The translations under genes and the position numbers were made by a program. A model generated the notes under the pieces. That model made no database searches and was not told where the DNA came from. It was given only the letters and a program-made list of their open reading frames with translations. A stretch of 64,000 nucleotides of DNA from Trileptium ribeirensis (Eukaryota; Nematoda; Enoplea; Enoplida; Thoracostomopsidae). Of this stretch, positions 9,825-20,524 are shown piece by piece. How positions within the stretch are numbered: position 1 is the stretch's first letter; each line of letters begins with the position of its first letter. Where the stretch lies: positions 1 through 64,000 of the forward strand of contig JASANE010018452.1 of assembly GCA_030248225.1 (NCBI GenBank). The letters are read 5' to 3'.

Positions 9825-12818
9825 AAATTTTTTACTCCGGGTGCGCTAGCGTCCTATGCACCGAGGAAGCGAGACGCACACCTGCCGGTTTTTGACGACG
9901 TTGACGAAGAATATTGGGGATTTGCCGATTGTTCGTTTGATGCCGGTGATAACGACATGATCAGCGTTGAGAAAACAACAGTTCCTTTACCGAAGCAGAA
10001 TCGTGGTTGCGCACGTGAAATGACATTGCCCAAACAAAAAGCACAGTCCAGCGGAGACAAACGAACCGTCGAAGATGAGTGTCTTATTCTCCATCGAGAG
10101 ATTTGGAATAATTCGTGGAATGGTAGTCAAGACGATAGTCCTAAGTCTAATAACCAAAAAACTTCTGACGTTGAAGCTTCGGAGCATGCTGTTGCTACGA
10201 TTGAACAAGATAACACAATTTTTGTTCACGGTGAAACTTCGGACAATGTTGATGGTGAAAATAAACATAGTCAACGAGGATGTATTATTGCTGACCGCGT
10301 GGATGACAGTACAACTGCTCTTGTTCACGAACAATTTTGGAGATTTGGCGATTGTTCGTTTGATGCCGGTGATAACGACATGACCAGCGTTGAGAAAACA
10401 ACAGTTCCGTTACCGAAGCAGAATCGTTTTAGCGCACGTGAAATATCATTGTCCAAAGAAAAATCACAGTCCAGCGAACACAACCGAACAGTCAAGGATG
10501 AGTGTCTTATTCGTCATCGAGATATATGGAATAATTCATGGAATGGTAGTCAAGGCGATAGTCGTAAGCCCAATAGCCAACAAGCTTGTGGTGTTGAAGC
10601 TTCGGAGGATGCTGTTGCTACTAGTGAACAAGATAGTACAATTTTGGTTCACGGTGGAATTGCGGACAATGTTGATGATGACGAAAAACATCATCAACGA
10701 GGATGTGTTATTGCTGACAGCCTGGATTATAGTACAACTGCTCTCAAGACGTTCCAAAACGGTGATAGCTATGTGACCGCACAAAAGAACGTAAATGAAA
10801 AAATGGGAAACAGTGAAATTGGCGCCGGACGTAACGTTACAACCCGGTGTGAAAGTTGTGATTTGTTGGTGTTTGTACCCACTACTAGCCGGTGTGGCTT
10901 ATTATTTGATTTGAAGACGAATGAGCAGCTTGCCAAATGTAACACAAGGGAACGTAAAACGCAGTTAAATCCGGCCGATGCTTTGTTATCCTCGTCTCAA
11001 TCTGCAACCAGAGGGCGACAGTCAAAGAATTTGTGTCAAGTAGTTGCCGACCATGTTGATCGAAGTAATCGTAGAAGCTGTAGCAGCTCGTTGATTTTTA
11101 GAAATACCGGTAAGAAACGACGGAATTCGGCTCCTGTGCGAAGGGTTGAAGATATGGCTATTTGCTTAAGTCGACGAAAATACGAAAGCCGATATCTAAC
11201 TGCACCGGTGTCACCCGTAGATACTTATACATATCAGAATTATTGCGACTTTATTGGGCCAAAGACATCGTGGAATGGTAAGTCAGTTCGTTTGAACAGT
11301 ACATCTAGTCGACAAGTTGATATTCAAAAACAAAGATTTCCACGTGAAAGGAATGGAAGCTATCATGGGTGTGTTACTAATAAGTACCATTCGGTGAATA
11401 CGAATATGACTGAATTACGAAAAAATAATATCGGGAGTGCAACAAAACAAGGCACCCTGAACTACCCTGAGCCAGAGAACTGTACACATAATATGGAGGT
11501 GCCAACTAACAAGGAAACTAACTCTGATAATTTGAGCCAGAAGTCACAACTACACGGTCACGGAGTGAAAAAACATAAACAACCTTACATATTTGATGCG
11601 TCGAGGTGTCTAGGATCTAATTATAATTGCAACTATTCTCGGAAATTTATTGATCACTGTAAAGGTCTTTCGAGCGAGAAAGCTGTACAGCAAGCGATAA
11701 AAGACATTGCCGCGTGGAACCAAACGCCAAATCAAGAAACGCCCACTACAACTAATGTCATTAGTAGAGAAAAATTGGAAGCCAATAGTATTGCAACACA
11801 AACCATTGGTGGAAAAAAGTTGGAAGCCAGTGGTACAGCATTGAAGGCAGAAACCTATTTGAAGAATATACACTCACAGGAAGAATTATTGACAAAAATT
11901 AAATCTACTCAAGCCGATAACTCAAGTTGCAGTGGGTCGTTTTGCAAGAGTGGGCTTTCAAAAGATGTCGCCGATATTACATGTGTTGTTTCGGCAGATC
12001 AAGGCGTTATTCTGTCTCATACGAAACCAGTTGCTCGTGTACGATGTCTACAGGATTTGGTTGTAACTAACCGATCTCTTCAAAAAAGTCATGCAATGGG
12101 AAGGAAAAAGCCACAACTTACTGCCCTGCCTACTTCAAGCATTTCACCAATCCACAAGTCAAACATTCCAACAATGTCAAGTTCATTGCACTTTGCAGCA
12201 ACACTGCCACCAACAATGAGTTTGGACCAACATTCTACATCTTGGTTAAGACCCCGCTGTCATGTGATGGACTATATGAGTGATACAGCCTTTAGAGCGC
12301 CGGCTTTCTTTACAAGATTAGGATGTCCTCCGTTTCAAGTTCAACAGGCAATGTTGCCGCCCCCGGGTGCTTATCCTCATCTTAGCAATAATGCTACTGG
12401 TAGACAGCAATTCCAAAACGATATTACTCAGGTATCTTTGCTTGAGCGTTGTAGCCCAAAAGTTAACCATTGTCCCACAGCAGCTATTGCATTTAACAAC
12501 CGCGTTGTTTTATCTCAGGATCCTCGATTCGGCAAATCACGTCAAAAGCACAGTTCATTGGTAGGCGTCAGCCCGAACGTTTCATTAGCTGGAAATACGA
12601 ACAGTTTGGATAAGTTTCATTTCGCCTTTACTACGCGGACAACTCCTCCACCAGATGTGTTTTACGAGAAAACGAATATGCCAGATTCTACATTTTTGTT
12701 TTCAGAACCAAAACCGGGTTATTCCAAAAAGTCCTGCGGATCCGTTTCCGGAACCTCAGTCGCGTCCGACTGTTCACGCGGTTTTGAACGAGGTCGTGTG
12801 TTTAATGACTGTATTTAA
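9825..12818 (+). CDS. Terminal exon of unknown protein with duplicated 141-codon unit
   Basis: The frame is open from a TTTGATTTTAG acceptor (an in-frame TAG at 9,822 is the acceptor itself) to TAA at 12,816, about 997 codons. No start codon lies near the acceptor, so earlier exons must exist; the first ATG, at 9,957, is internal to a repeat and unlikely to be the start. A unit beginning D-C-S-F-D-A-G-D-N-D recurs exactly 423 bases later (9,927 and 10,350), in frame, and each unit contains I-W-N-N-S-W-N-G-S-Q. The rest is rich in Ser, Asn, Gln, Lys and Cys with little hydrophobic structure, probably largely disordered. A proline-containing segment (M-L-P-P-P-G-A-Y-P) lies near the C-terminus. 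I do not recognise a family and propose no function. Confidence 0.8.
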   Translation, partial: KFFTPGALASYAPRKRDAHLPVFDDVDEEYWGFADCSFDAGDNDMISVEKTTVPLPKQNRGCAREMTLPKQKAQSSGDKRTVEDECLILHREIWNNSWNGSQDDSPKSNNQKTSDVEASEHAVATIEQDNTIFVHGETSDNVDGENKHSQRGCIIADRVDDSTTALVHEQFWRFGDCSFDAGDNDMTSVEKTTVPLPKQNRFSAREISLSKEKSQSSEHNRTVKDECLIRHRDIWNNSWNGSQGDSRKPNSQQACGVEASEDAVATSEQDSTILVHGGIADNVDDDEKHHQRGCVIADSLDYSTTALKTFQNGDSYVTAQKNVNEKMGNSEIGAGRNVTTRCESCDLLVFVPTTSRCGLLFDLKTNEQLAKCNTRERKTQLNPADALLSSSQSATRGRQSKNLCQVVADHVDRSNRRSCSSSLIFRNTGKKRRNSAPVRRVEDMAICLSRRKYESRYLTAPVSPVDTYTYQNYCDFIGPKTSWNGKSVRLNSTSSRQVDIQKQRFPRERNGSYHGCVTNKYHSVNTNMTELRKNNIGSATKQGTLNYPEPENCTHNMEVPTNKETNSDNLSQKSQLHGHGVKKHKQPYIFDASRCLGSNYNCNYSRKFIDHCKGLSSEKAVQQAIKDIAAWNQTPNQETPTTTNVISREKLEANSIATQTIGGKKLEASGTALKAETYLKNIHSQEELLTKIKSTQADNSSCSGSFCKSGLSKDVADITCVVSADQGVILSHTKPVARVRCLQDLVVTNRSLQKSHAMGRKKPQLTALPTSSISPIHKSNIPTMSSSLHFAATLPPTMSLDQHSTSWLRPRCHVMDYMSDTAFRAPAFFTRLGCPPFQVQQAMLPPPGAYPHLSNNATGRQQFQNDITQVSLLERCSPKVNHCPTAAIAFNNRVVLSQDPRFGKSRQKHSSLVGVSPNVSLAGNTNSLDKFHFAFTTRTTPPPDVFYEKTNMPDSTFLFSEPKPGYSKKSCGSVSGTSVASDCSRGFERGRVFNDCI

Positions 12819-13146
12819 CTTTATTAGACTAACATTTTTTATTTGAGAAATGTGGTATGGTCACTTAAATAAGTCACATTAAAATTGTAAATATTATCAT
12901 TATATATATTTAATGCTATGCAAAACAAATTAGTTTGAAACACGTGTTGCTGCAATCTTTCTAACATAAAGAACTACCTTTAAAAGCTACGTAATAGCAG
13001 AAATAATGAACACAAAGTATACAGAGCGCGCCATTAATGACTGTTGCCTATTGGGCGAACGAGAATCGAGGAAATATCGAGCGAGCCACGGTTATTTCTA
13101 ACAGTTGCCATAGTCAGCATTGATTGAAAGACGTTTTTCCAGCAGT
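12819..13146. other. 3' flank of the unknown gene
   Basis: This is presumed 3' untranslated and intergenic sequence. No canonical AATAAA is obvious. TCACTTAAATAAGT at 12,861 also occurs, as a fuller palindrome, at 1,354. Confidence 0.4.
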
Positions 13147-13726
13147 TTTAAATATATAGGAATACGGCTGTCAGATTGAATTGTGTCTCACTTATAAATC
13201 GCATAAAAAATGGTTCCACAGAACGAGCGTTTAAGTTTAAAACTATACTTGAGAATAATAATTTAAATATATAGGAATACGGCTGTCAGATTGAATTGTG
13301 TCTCACTTATAAATCGCATAAAAAATGGTTGCACAGAACGAGCGTTTAAGTTTAAAACTATATTTGAGAATAATAATTTAAATATATAGGAATACGGCTG
13401 TCAGATTGAATTGTGTCTCACTTATAAATCGCATAAAAAAATTGGATGCACAGAACGAGCGTTTAAGTTTAAAACTATATTTGAGAATAATAATTTAAAT
13501 ATATAGGAATACGGCTGTCAGATTGAATTGTGTCTCACTTATAAATCGCATAAAAAAATTGGATGCACAGAACGAGCGTTTAAGTTTAAAACTATATTTG
13601 AGAATAATAATTTAAATATATAGGAATACGGCTGTCAGATTGAATTGTGTCTCACTTATAAATCGCATAAAAAATGGTTGCACAGAACGAGCGTTTAAGT
13701 TTAAAACTATATTTGAGAATAATAAT
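13147..13726. repeat. 115-117 bp tandem array, five copies
   Basis: Units starting TTTAAATATATAGGAATACG begin at 13,147, 13,262, 13,377, 13,494 and 13,611. Copies are nearly identical. Two of them carry a two-base expansion before TTGGATGCACAG, giving 117 bases. No coding potential. Confidence 0.97.
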
Positions 13727-15820
13727 TTTATCGTGTTAATGGTAGTGGCCTGACAACATACAGTGCCCGCCAGAAATACAGTGCGGTGAACACACAGTGC
13801 CGCGTGATCTCTTGCTGCTTGCTCGTTTCAAAGGTGAACAGTGACTTCTGGCGTTTATTGCACGACGGCAAATTTGTACTAACGGTTTATACCCAAATAT
13901 CACGTTGAAATGTTTTAAACAATAATAATATTGTAATGCTGGTTTTTGTGGAAAGAAGTGGTGTTTATAAATGCGTATGGTTCGCATAACGAGCGCTTAC
14001 GACAACACCAACTCCACGGCGATTGGGTCAGAATCAGGGGATAGAAAATATAAATATATTTGGAACGGCTAACCCCTTTTATTATTTTTTTTATTAATGT
14101 TTATTGTTTTATAACAGAAACTTTTGGTGTTCCCCACTTTAATCCATGTAAGGTCAGTGATAATTTTTGAAAATCAATTATAGTGCTGTTATAGTAGAGC
14201 TATTTTATTGATCAGCTTTCTCATAATAGTACGCCTGCTTTCTGCAAGCTGTCAAACGGAGGATGCAAGATTGCAAACTTTAGGCCCATAGATCTTCCAC
14301 GTCAAACCGGAGGTAATGTAACTTTACCAATAAATTTCTAAACAATCAAACTCGCATGAATTTGGATTATATTATTTCAGCACCAAATTTATTAACGCGG
14401 GATGTGGATTTGATATAAAACAATTATAAATAATTATTTAGGTTTAAATTTTCGCCTGAATTTTATAAATTCTTGTATTATATAAATCTTATATATATAT
14501 ATATATATAAATTATTTTATAAATTGATAACCCTCTTTGATGATCAGATTTAAATCAGCTTGCTGAGTTTTGGTTACCTGGAAGGCCTGAAATCTAAATT
14601 CGGCCATTCTGGAATTTTAGGAATGCTTAGTAGCTGGAATTTGCACTGAAATTGTTTGGGTGGGCAGATATCGTTGTGTGCGTGGTTTTGAGTGGTACAA
14701 TTAATCCTGGGACATGAGACATTGGAGTTATTTTCTGCGGCACTGGCAAAGCCAAAATGTGTTTCCTGAACGCGAAGAAGTTCATACTGTGACTAAAGTA
14801 TGTATATTAGCAGCTTTAATGCAATGTTGACTCACTGCGAAGTACGTCATCGCATGACTTATGTCCCCAAAACCCAATTTGGCGCTCTAGTGTGCTACGC
14901 GGGGTCTGAAGGTGAGCTCAACCGAAATGTCTTAAGCTGAAAAAATGAAAGTAATCTCAGAAATTAACCGTTTCTATATCAGATATTGTATTTCAAGTTG
15001 TAATTTGTTGTGCAAAATTGTCCAAATATCTAATGGAGGTTCATATCCACTCCAGTATTGGTAGAGTTAGGTCCCGCAATGCTTGTTTGGTGGAGGGTGG
15101 CCATTCTCATATGTTCTATGTACGTTTCTCTTTCAGTCGCAAGTTACCAACATTTTTCTTACCACCCCACCGGCACCAATTTCGTCCTACCCATTATTAT
15201 TATTGAGGACCTCGGATGTGTCGATTCCAGCGCAATTAATGTGGCCTGGTTCTACACTAAGCTTTGTATAGATCCATCTTGGACGCTGCCACAGTTCGCT
15301 GAATATCCTTGGAAACAGCTGTACTTGTCACGGAGTACAGCTGCCATCCATCCATATGAATGACAAATGGCATGCCCTAACGCAGTTTGTAGTTCCTGTA
15401 TAACTACGTTTAGCACTTTTGTTGTCATATCCCTTCGATTATTACTGTATTACACCTATAATATATACAAGATAATAATGCTACCATGTAGCATGTAAAG
15501 TGCATAAGTTTATTCATGTAAAATATTGAAAATATGGTTTCACAATTTAAGCTTATGTTCGCTACATGTTCCGAATTACGTTTTAATGCTAATACCTCTG
15601 TCACACAATGTTTTTCAGACCTCTAACTATTTTTATAGCCACAAAACCATATGCCCACTGCTAAAACAATAATGGCATTAGGATTTTATTTTATACAGTA
15701 AGGATTTAATGCACAAAATGGGAGTGATTCGGAATTACCTGTGAGTTACATGGGTTTAAACATAGTTCAATAAAACCTGGGTGCGTAAATAATTATTTGA
15801 TTTTTACGATACTCTGCATA
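13727..15820. other. Region likely to hold the missing first exons of the helicase gene
   Basis: No exon here could be assigned with confidence. Splice-bounded open segments exist: 14,119-14,153 (acceptor TTTATAACAG), about 14,230-14,313 (donor GGAG|GTAATG; one frame reads L-S-N-G-G-C-K-I-A-N-F) and a segment ending at a GTGAGC donor near 14,912. 14,491-14,510 is an (AT)n run. The frames at 15,018-15,363 are not recognised. Confidence 0.3.
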
Positions 15821-15824
15821 TTAT

Positions 15825-16080
15825 AAATGCTGGAGGTCCAAGGTTCGAATCTAGTAGCCATACTGTGCGAAGGTGGGGGTTGGCCTTTGGTCTCCACAGT
15901 ACGGAATTAACCGCTCGGCGGACGGGGTCAGGGGGGGCCTCGGCCCCGATGCGCGCGACTTGGGTAGGATGACCTGTGCCCGTAGTAAGGGGGTAGAAAG
16001 AGGTGAAAAACGGCACATCGCCCCTTGTAAGGGGATCCAACACCTTAGGAAGATGTAGGAAGATAATGCCCTCCCATAAT
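15825..16080 (+). repeat. Possible tRNA-derived SINE-like fragment
   Basis: GGTTCGAATCT near 15,850 matches an RNA polymerase III B box and is followed by about 200 bases of GC-rich sequence unlike the AT-rich flanks. No convincing A box or cloverleaf was found at the proper distance, so the call is tentative. Confidence 0.25.
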
Positions 16081-16286
16081 GATGTATGTTGTATATACTG
16101 GTTAAACATAGCGTCGACAAATTTATTTTTGTGCTTGTGGTTTTCATTTTAAAGATATATGCTTTTTTAGAAAATTTTGTGTACAAAATACAATTTAGTT
16201 GCTTTTGGGTGAAATACCTATGTCTGATGTCGGTATTTGCCAATTTCCACGCTTTGAACTATTTCATGTCAGCAAAACTTTTTAGC

Positions 16287-16420
16287 GGGGAGTAACCGGA
16301 AATTCGTTCCGCGAAAATTGTGTTCCGGTTGCGGTTCCGGCAAAGGGATCGGAGAAGCTGAATGCGGATGAAAGTGACCGCTCGCGGAATTACACCAGCA
16401 CACATCAAAATCTCCAAGCG
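16287..16420 (+). mobile_element. Terminal fragment of the hAT-like element family
   Basis: GGGGAGTAACCGGAAATTCG, then TGTTCCGGTTGCGGTTCCGG and CAAAGGG, match in order the left end of the intact element at 20,525. No matching right end was found nearby, so this appears to be a solo end or heavily decayed copy. A similar decayed patch with CCGGAAC and GATTCCGGC motifs lies at 23,345-23,420. Confidence 0.55.
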
Positions 16421-16502
16421 TTAAGGCAAGCAATTTTTCTAAATGTCTTACATAAAATCAACGAGGTTAACGGAAACACCTTTACAAACCAGTATATATT
16501 TG

Positions 16503-17260
16503 AAACGGAGCGAGCGAAGAGAGCGGAGTTTTCATTGACGGCGCTAGGGGAAAATTGTGAAAATTTCTTTCTTGTCTGTTGCTGTCATTCATAAAGTATT
16601 TTTGGGATGCATGGATTTCGATAAATTCTTGCTCGATAGAAAAAAGGGTAACGTTGTGCCCTTTAGCTGAACGCGAACAGCTTCGACCTCATCGTCCAGA
16701 CTAAAAATGGGGAAAAAACGAGGTTTTAAGCAGTATTTGCCAAATCTGGCTATTCGGATGCCATGCGTCGCAGCACATATTTCACGCAACAATTTTCGCA
16801 TCGAGATCAACAACTTTGTTGAAGAACATTTTTGCTGGCTACTCCCTGAGCTGCCGCAAACCCGAATATGATTCGTCGACCCAGATACGATTACCAGAAA
16901 TAATGATTTTTCAAGCTTCGGTATGTTACTGCATGTTTTAGCTTACAACGAGTGTCTATTGGGTTATAAAGAACATAACAAGTACCTGTTAGGTTATTAG
17001 GTGGAATATCATACTTTTGCTATTGATTTTCCGGACGTCTTCAATGTGTTTAGGATCGATAAACCCAATTTCCATAATAAAGTTTGGCTTCGTTTGCTTT
17101 ATTCTGTGTCAAGGGCATTAAGAGTGGTGTATATAATTGGTTTTTCGCTACGCAGAACGCGATGTTTTAGTTATGTAGAGTCTTTCACGATTATTTTATG
17201 TCTTCAGAGGTCTCCAACTGGTTTAAGGTCGATGCACCCAAGTTCCAAAATCTAGTTTTG
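16503..17260 (+). repeat. Dispersed non-coding family R1, copy b
   Basis: It has the head block CGGAGCGAGCGAAGAGAGCG, then TTGCCAAATCTGGCTATTC, GTCGCAGCACATATTTCACG, CCGAATATGATTCGTCGACC and the sub-repeat CCAATTTCCATAATAAAG, in the same order as the other R1 copies. Confidence 0.8.
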
Positions 17261-17624
17261 TCTTTATTTTTAGGAATTCTGAACGTAGTGAGAGAAACGA
17301 GCTAAGCACAGAATTTTTACCAGTCGTGACTGATGAAGTTTGACAATGTCCGTTATTGGGTTTTTAAGGTTACACGGATAAGTCAAATTTTGCTGGGCAG
17401 ATTGATTCCCTCTATAGTTCATTTGAAAGGTTGAAATCTCAATTTGTGCCCTTTGGTTAGGCGCGAAGCCCGATTCCAACATCTTCGCTCCGAAAAAGCG
17501 CCAAAGGGGCTCTCATTGGATCCTGAAGTGCCCAAAAAATCACTTTACTTGTTACGCAACTCGACAACCGGTGAAGAAACTCATTTTGTAGAGCAGATAA
17601 GCCACTGAAATACTTTGCCATGCG

Positions 17625-17985
17625 GCTCTCCTAAGATGTAAGATTTGGGTTAAAAATGGTTTTTAAGTAGAACCATAATACAAGAAAATGGTAATATCTT
17701 CTCAATCGCTCGAGCTGCATGGGTGTTTTCGCTCTCATTTTGTAGGACAATTCTCTTTGTAGATGCAAATGCGAGCTGCTGTTACCATTATTTACGCTGC
17801 GCGGTTGAGCAAAAAAGTTATTCAATGAGTTATTGGAATCTAAAATACACGAAAATGGTAGTATTTTTGCTACATGGAAAATGTGTTTTGGTTTTAAATT
17901 ATAGAGCAATTCATCCTCTATTGTGTAGTTCCACATTGCGAGCAAAATCAATCGTGTATATCTTCTCAACTATTCAAGGAATGCA
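17625..17985 (-). repeat. Dispersed ~180 bp unit family (R2), reverse copy
   Basis: On the reverse strand it reads CTACAAAATGAGAGCGAAAAC and further units that match the forward copy at 3,415-3,860 in order and spacing. The 112-codon reverse frame here (17,631-17,969) mirrors the frames in the forward copy but is broken there by stops, so coding is unlikely. Confidence 0.7.
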
Positions 17986-17994
17986 GTCTTTGTG

Positions 17995-18412
17995 ACTGCC
18001 ATACGCCGTCTCAAAATCGGAAAAGCACCAAGAGGAGACGGCTTAGGTCAGAGCAATTCAAAGCGGCGGGATTACAAATCGCGAAGGCTGCGCTGCGGGC
18101 GGTCTTGGAAACGATATTGACGTCAATCAAAAATTCTTGAAGCTTGTCGTACAGCTATTTGTTTACGTTTCTTTACGAAAGCCAGCAATCAGCAACATCA
18201 TAAATTACCATCGCATATCACTTCCTAAGATCGGCTTCAGAATCTTGCAAACAGTGATGCTCAATCGATATGAATCAGAATTATGCAGATTCACTTGTGA
18301 AAATCAGACAGGCATCAGAACTTTATGAATATACTGACCAAATTCTCGCGCCGCGCCAAATCACGGAGTTTCTCGGAGAAAACCACAAACCTCTGATAAG
18401 GGATTTGTGAGT
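17995..18412 (+). mobile_element. LINE reverse transcriptase relic, N-terminal RT part
   Basis: Frameshifted segments encode R-R-L-K-I-G-K-A-P-R-G-D-G-L, then F-K-A-A-G-L-Q-I-A-K, then I-I-N-Y-H-R-I-S-L, V-M-L-N-R-Y-E and D-Q-I-L-A-P-R-Q-I. These correspond in order to conserved blocks at the start of non-LTR retrotransposon reverse transcriptases (KAPGxDG, NYRGISL, VMLNR, DQIFTLRQI). Several stops and shifts show it is dead. The C-terminal half of an apparently similar element resumes near 20,130. Confidence 0.8.
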
Positions 18413-18699
18413 GAAACAAACCATAATTTACCGTCACATTTCTTATACAGATTAAGGGAAAATGGTCTTCATGTTTTTTCCAGTCGGACTTATTGGTTTA
18501 GTAATATGTTTCCCGTGGGCATTTTTTGGTGTCTATAGCTTTTGAGTCGCCCGTTCGGAAAGTTTTTTGATTTTCGATATCTTTACAGGTGTGCGTGTAC
18601 ACACCTGTTGAAGATTTTGCGATTTTGGTTTTTGATTACATTGAAAACATTGTGATTGACTCGGGCTGTCACCATGATTATTTGTTAGATATTTTCAGG

Positions 18700-20000
18700 C
18701 CGAAGATTTAAAAAACGTAACTATGATTTTTGCTCTTCTAGCCTCCTCAATACCATAATTTACTCCCAAATGGACAAATTTCGCTGTCAAATCCTGTTTG
18801 AAGCCCTTAAATTATTTTTTCATCTAATTTCCCTGGGCAAATTTGTCTTTGCGTGACATACACTAATAATAGTAATAATGGTATTTATAAAGCGTCCTTT
18901 TCGCAAAAGCGTTGCAACAGCGCAAGTGATTGTCAGAATATACAACAGTCAGAATGCAGCAAGTTTGTAATGATGTACAGTGTGGCAAATTGGGAAACAA
19001 GTGAATCCTCAGTTTTGCTTTAAATGCGGTCACGTTGGAACTACTGTCACGTAGTATTTGCGGCATACTATTCCAAGCCGATGGGCCGAGGAGCCAAAAG
19101 CTGTTGTTTCTTGCGATATCAATCCGAAGTATTTGTTCGTTGGTCAGACGAGTCGACGACTACTTATTAATCATCTCCGCAATAAACGCTGGTGTTTTGT
19201 AGCTAAGTGCATTTCTAAGCAACAAGAGTGCTTTATAGTGGACACGTTGTTGAACGGTAGCCAGTGTAGTTCTCGCAGTATCCGACCGTTATTCTCCCAT
19301 CGACTTGTGCAGGAGACTACTCTTGCTGCATTGTGGAGTGGACGGCGAAGAGGCAAAAAATGAATGCTTGCTACAAATGCATATAGTGCATTGCAATAGT
19401 CAATGCGGGGTATTGTGAAGGCCTTCACAATAAGCTGCGTTGTGTCTTTGTCGACGCGTCGCTGAGTTCGGGTAGCCCGGAGATCAAGTTTATTTTTTGA
19501 ACATGCTAACTATGATTTGTCTCTTATTACTCCCAGAAATACACTAATTTACCCCAAAATGGCTGAATTTAGCTGTCAAATTCTGTATGAAGCCCTCAAA
19601 TTAATTTTGGCCTGGCAAATTGGTGTTTGGATGACGGATACTAAGTCGGGGAGGGTCAAGTTTATTATTTGGACAGCCTAACTATGATTTTGGCTATTCT
19701 AACTTCCGAAAATACCCTAATTTACCACCAAAATGGCCGAATTTAGCTGTCAACCCCAGTATGAAGCCTTTAAATTAATTGTGGCTAGGAAAATTGGTAT
19801 TTAGGTGACAAATACTAAATCGCTAAAGGTCAAGTTTATTTTTAGACAGCCTAATTTATGATTGTGGCTCTTCTAGCTGCTAAAATATCCTAATCTGCCC
19901 TCTCAATGCCCAAGTTTATTATATGATTTTGGCTGCATTAATTCTTCTGCTATCCTAATTTATCACAAACTAGCCAAATTTTGATAATCTAAGTCTTGGA
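18700..20000. repeat. ~173 bp diverged tandem array, interrupted
   Basis: Units starting AAGTTTATTTTTTGAAC begin at 19,486, 19,658 and 19,832 (spacing 172 and 174), with a shortened copy at 19,912 and an earlier one at about 18,705-18,861. Each contains variants of TAACTATGATTTTGGCT and AATTTAGCTGTCAA. The first copy is separated from the rest by a LINE insertion (18,862-19,475). Confidence 0.85.
18862..19475 (-). mobile_element. 5'-truncated LINE (L2/CR1-like), 3' end of ORF2
   Basis: The reverse strand encodes K-A-F-T-I-P-R-I-D-Y-C-N-A-L, then N-A-A-R-V-V and L-R-E-L-H-W-L-P-F, then after a shift F-K-A-K-L-R-I-H-L-F, which is the conserved C-terminal RT and tail layout of L2/CR1/Jockey-type ORF2 proteins. 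The element ends on the reverse strand at TTTATAAATACCATTATTAC plus a short ATT-like tail, typical of these clades. It sits inside the ~173 bp array, so it inserted after that array formed. Confidence 0.8.
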
Positions 20001-20129
20001 TTTTGGCTGTTATAGTCAACAGTAGTACTAACAACTTTCATTGGTTTTCTGGGGAAAATGCAATCCTTGAAATATGTTAAAAATATAACGATAAGTAATT
20101 CGTGCTTAATTGGCTATGTGAAACAGGAA

Positions 20130-20524
20130 CAAGGTTGTCGGTGAAAAATGTTCTTATGCACGAAAAAGTTTTGTGTTAGATTTTGAATACACCAATGCCA
20201 GTGCTGTTCTGTTGGAATCTGTGGCCAATGTGCAATAGGCTTGAGCGTCAATCCGCGAGAGTAGGATTTGTCGTAAACACCAGTAGGACAAAATTCATGC
20301 CGTTTTGCTGTCCCGCTACGTACAGTCTACAGTTGTTTGTCTAACCATGCAGAACGTCAGTAGAAAATGTTGCCTTGGATCAACTCTCACACCAGAACGA
20401 ATCGCATAGCGGCTGCGACAACAGTATTTAATGGGCTAAACAAACGGCAGCAGAAGCAAATCAGCATTCCGACCAAGATAAATGTTTGACTGCTCTGTTC
20501 GCCAAATTCTGTTGTACTGCTCAG
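20130..20524 (+). mobile_element. LINE relic, RT C-terminal part (left of hAT insertion)
   Basis: Encodes L-D-F-E-Y-T-N-A-S-A-V-L-L-E-S-V-A-N, a decayed RT motif C (normally YADD), then G-L-S-V-N-P-R, then after shifts R-I-A-A-A-T-T-V-F-N-G-L-N-K-R and I-P-T-K-I-N-V, the usual order after motif C. It continues to the right of the hAT-like element at 21,660. Confidence 0.75.

Noticed and set aside
10075..10784. Secondary frames on both strands (82-128 codons)
   Set aside because: Shadows of the duplicated 141-codon unit in the main frame.
15018..15363. Three overlapping plus-strand frames of 62-101 codons
   Set aside because: Different frames over the same DNA, no domain and no splice-supported model; I could not tie them to a family.
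15845..15860. B box GGTTCGAATCT as evidence of a tRNA gene
   Set aside because: No matching A box, anticodon arm or acceptor stem; kept only as a weak SINE hint.
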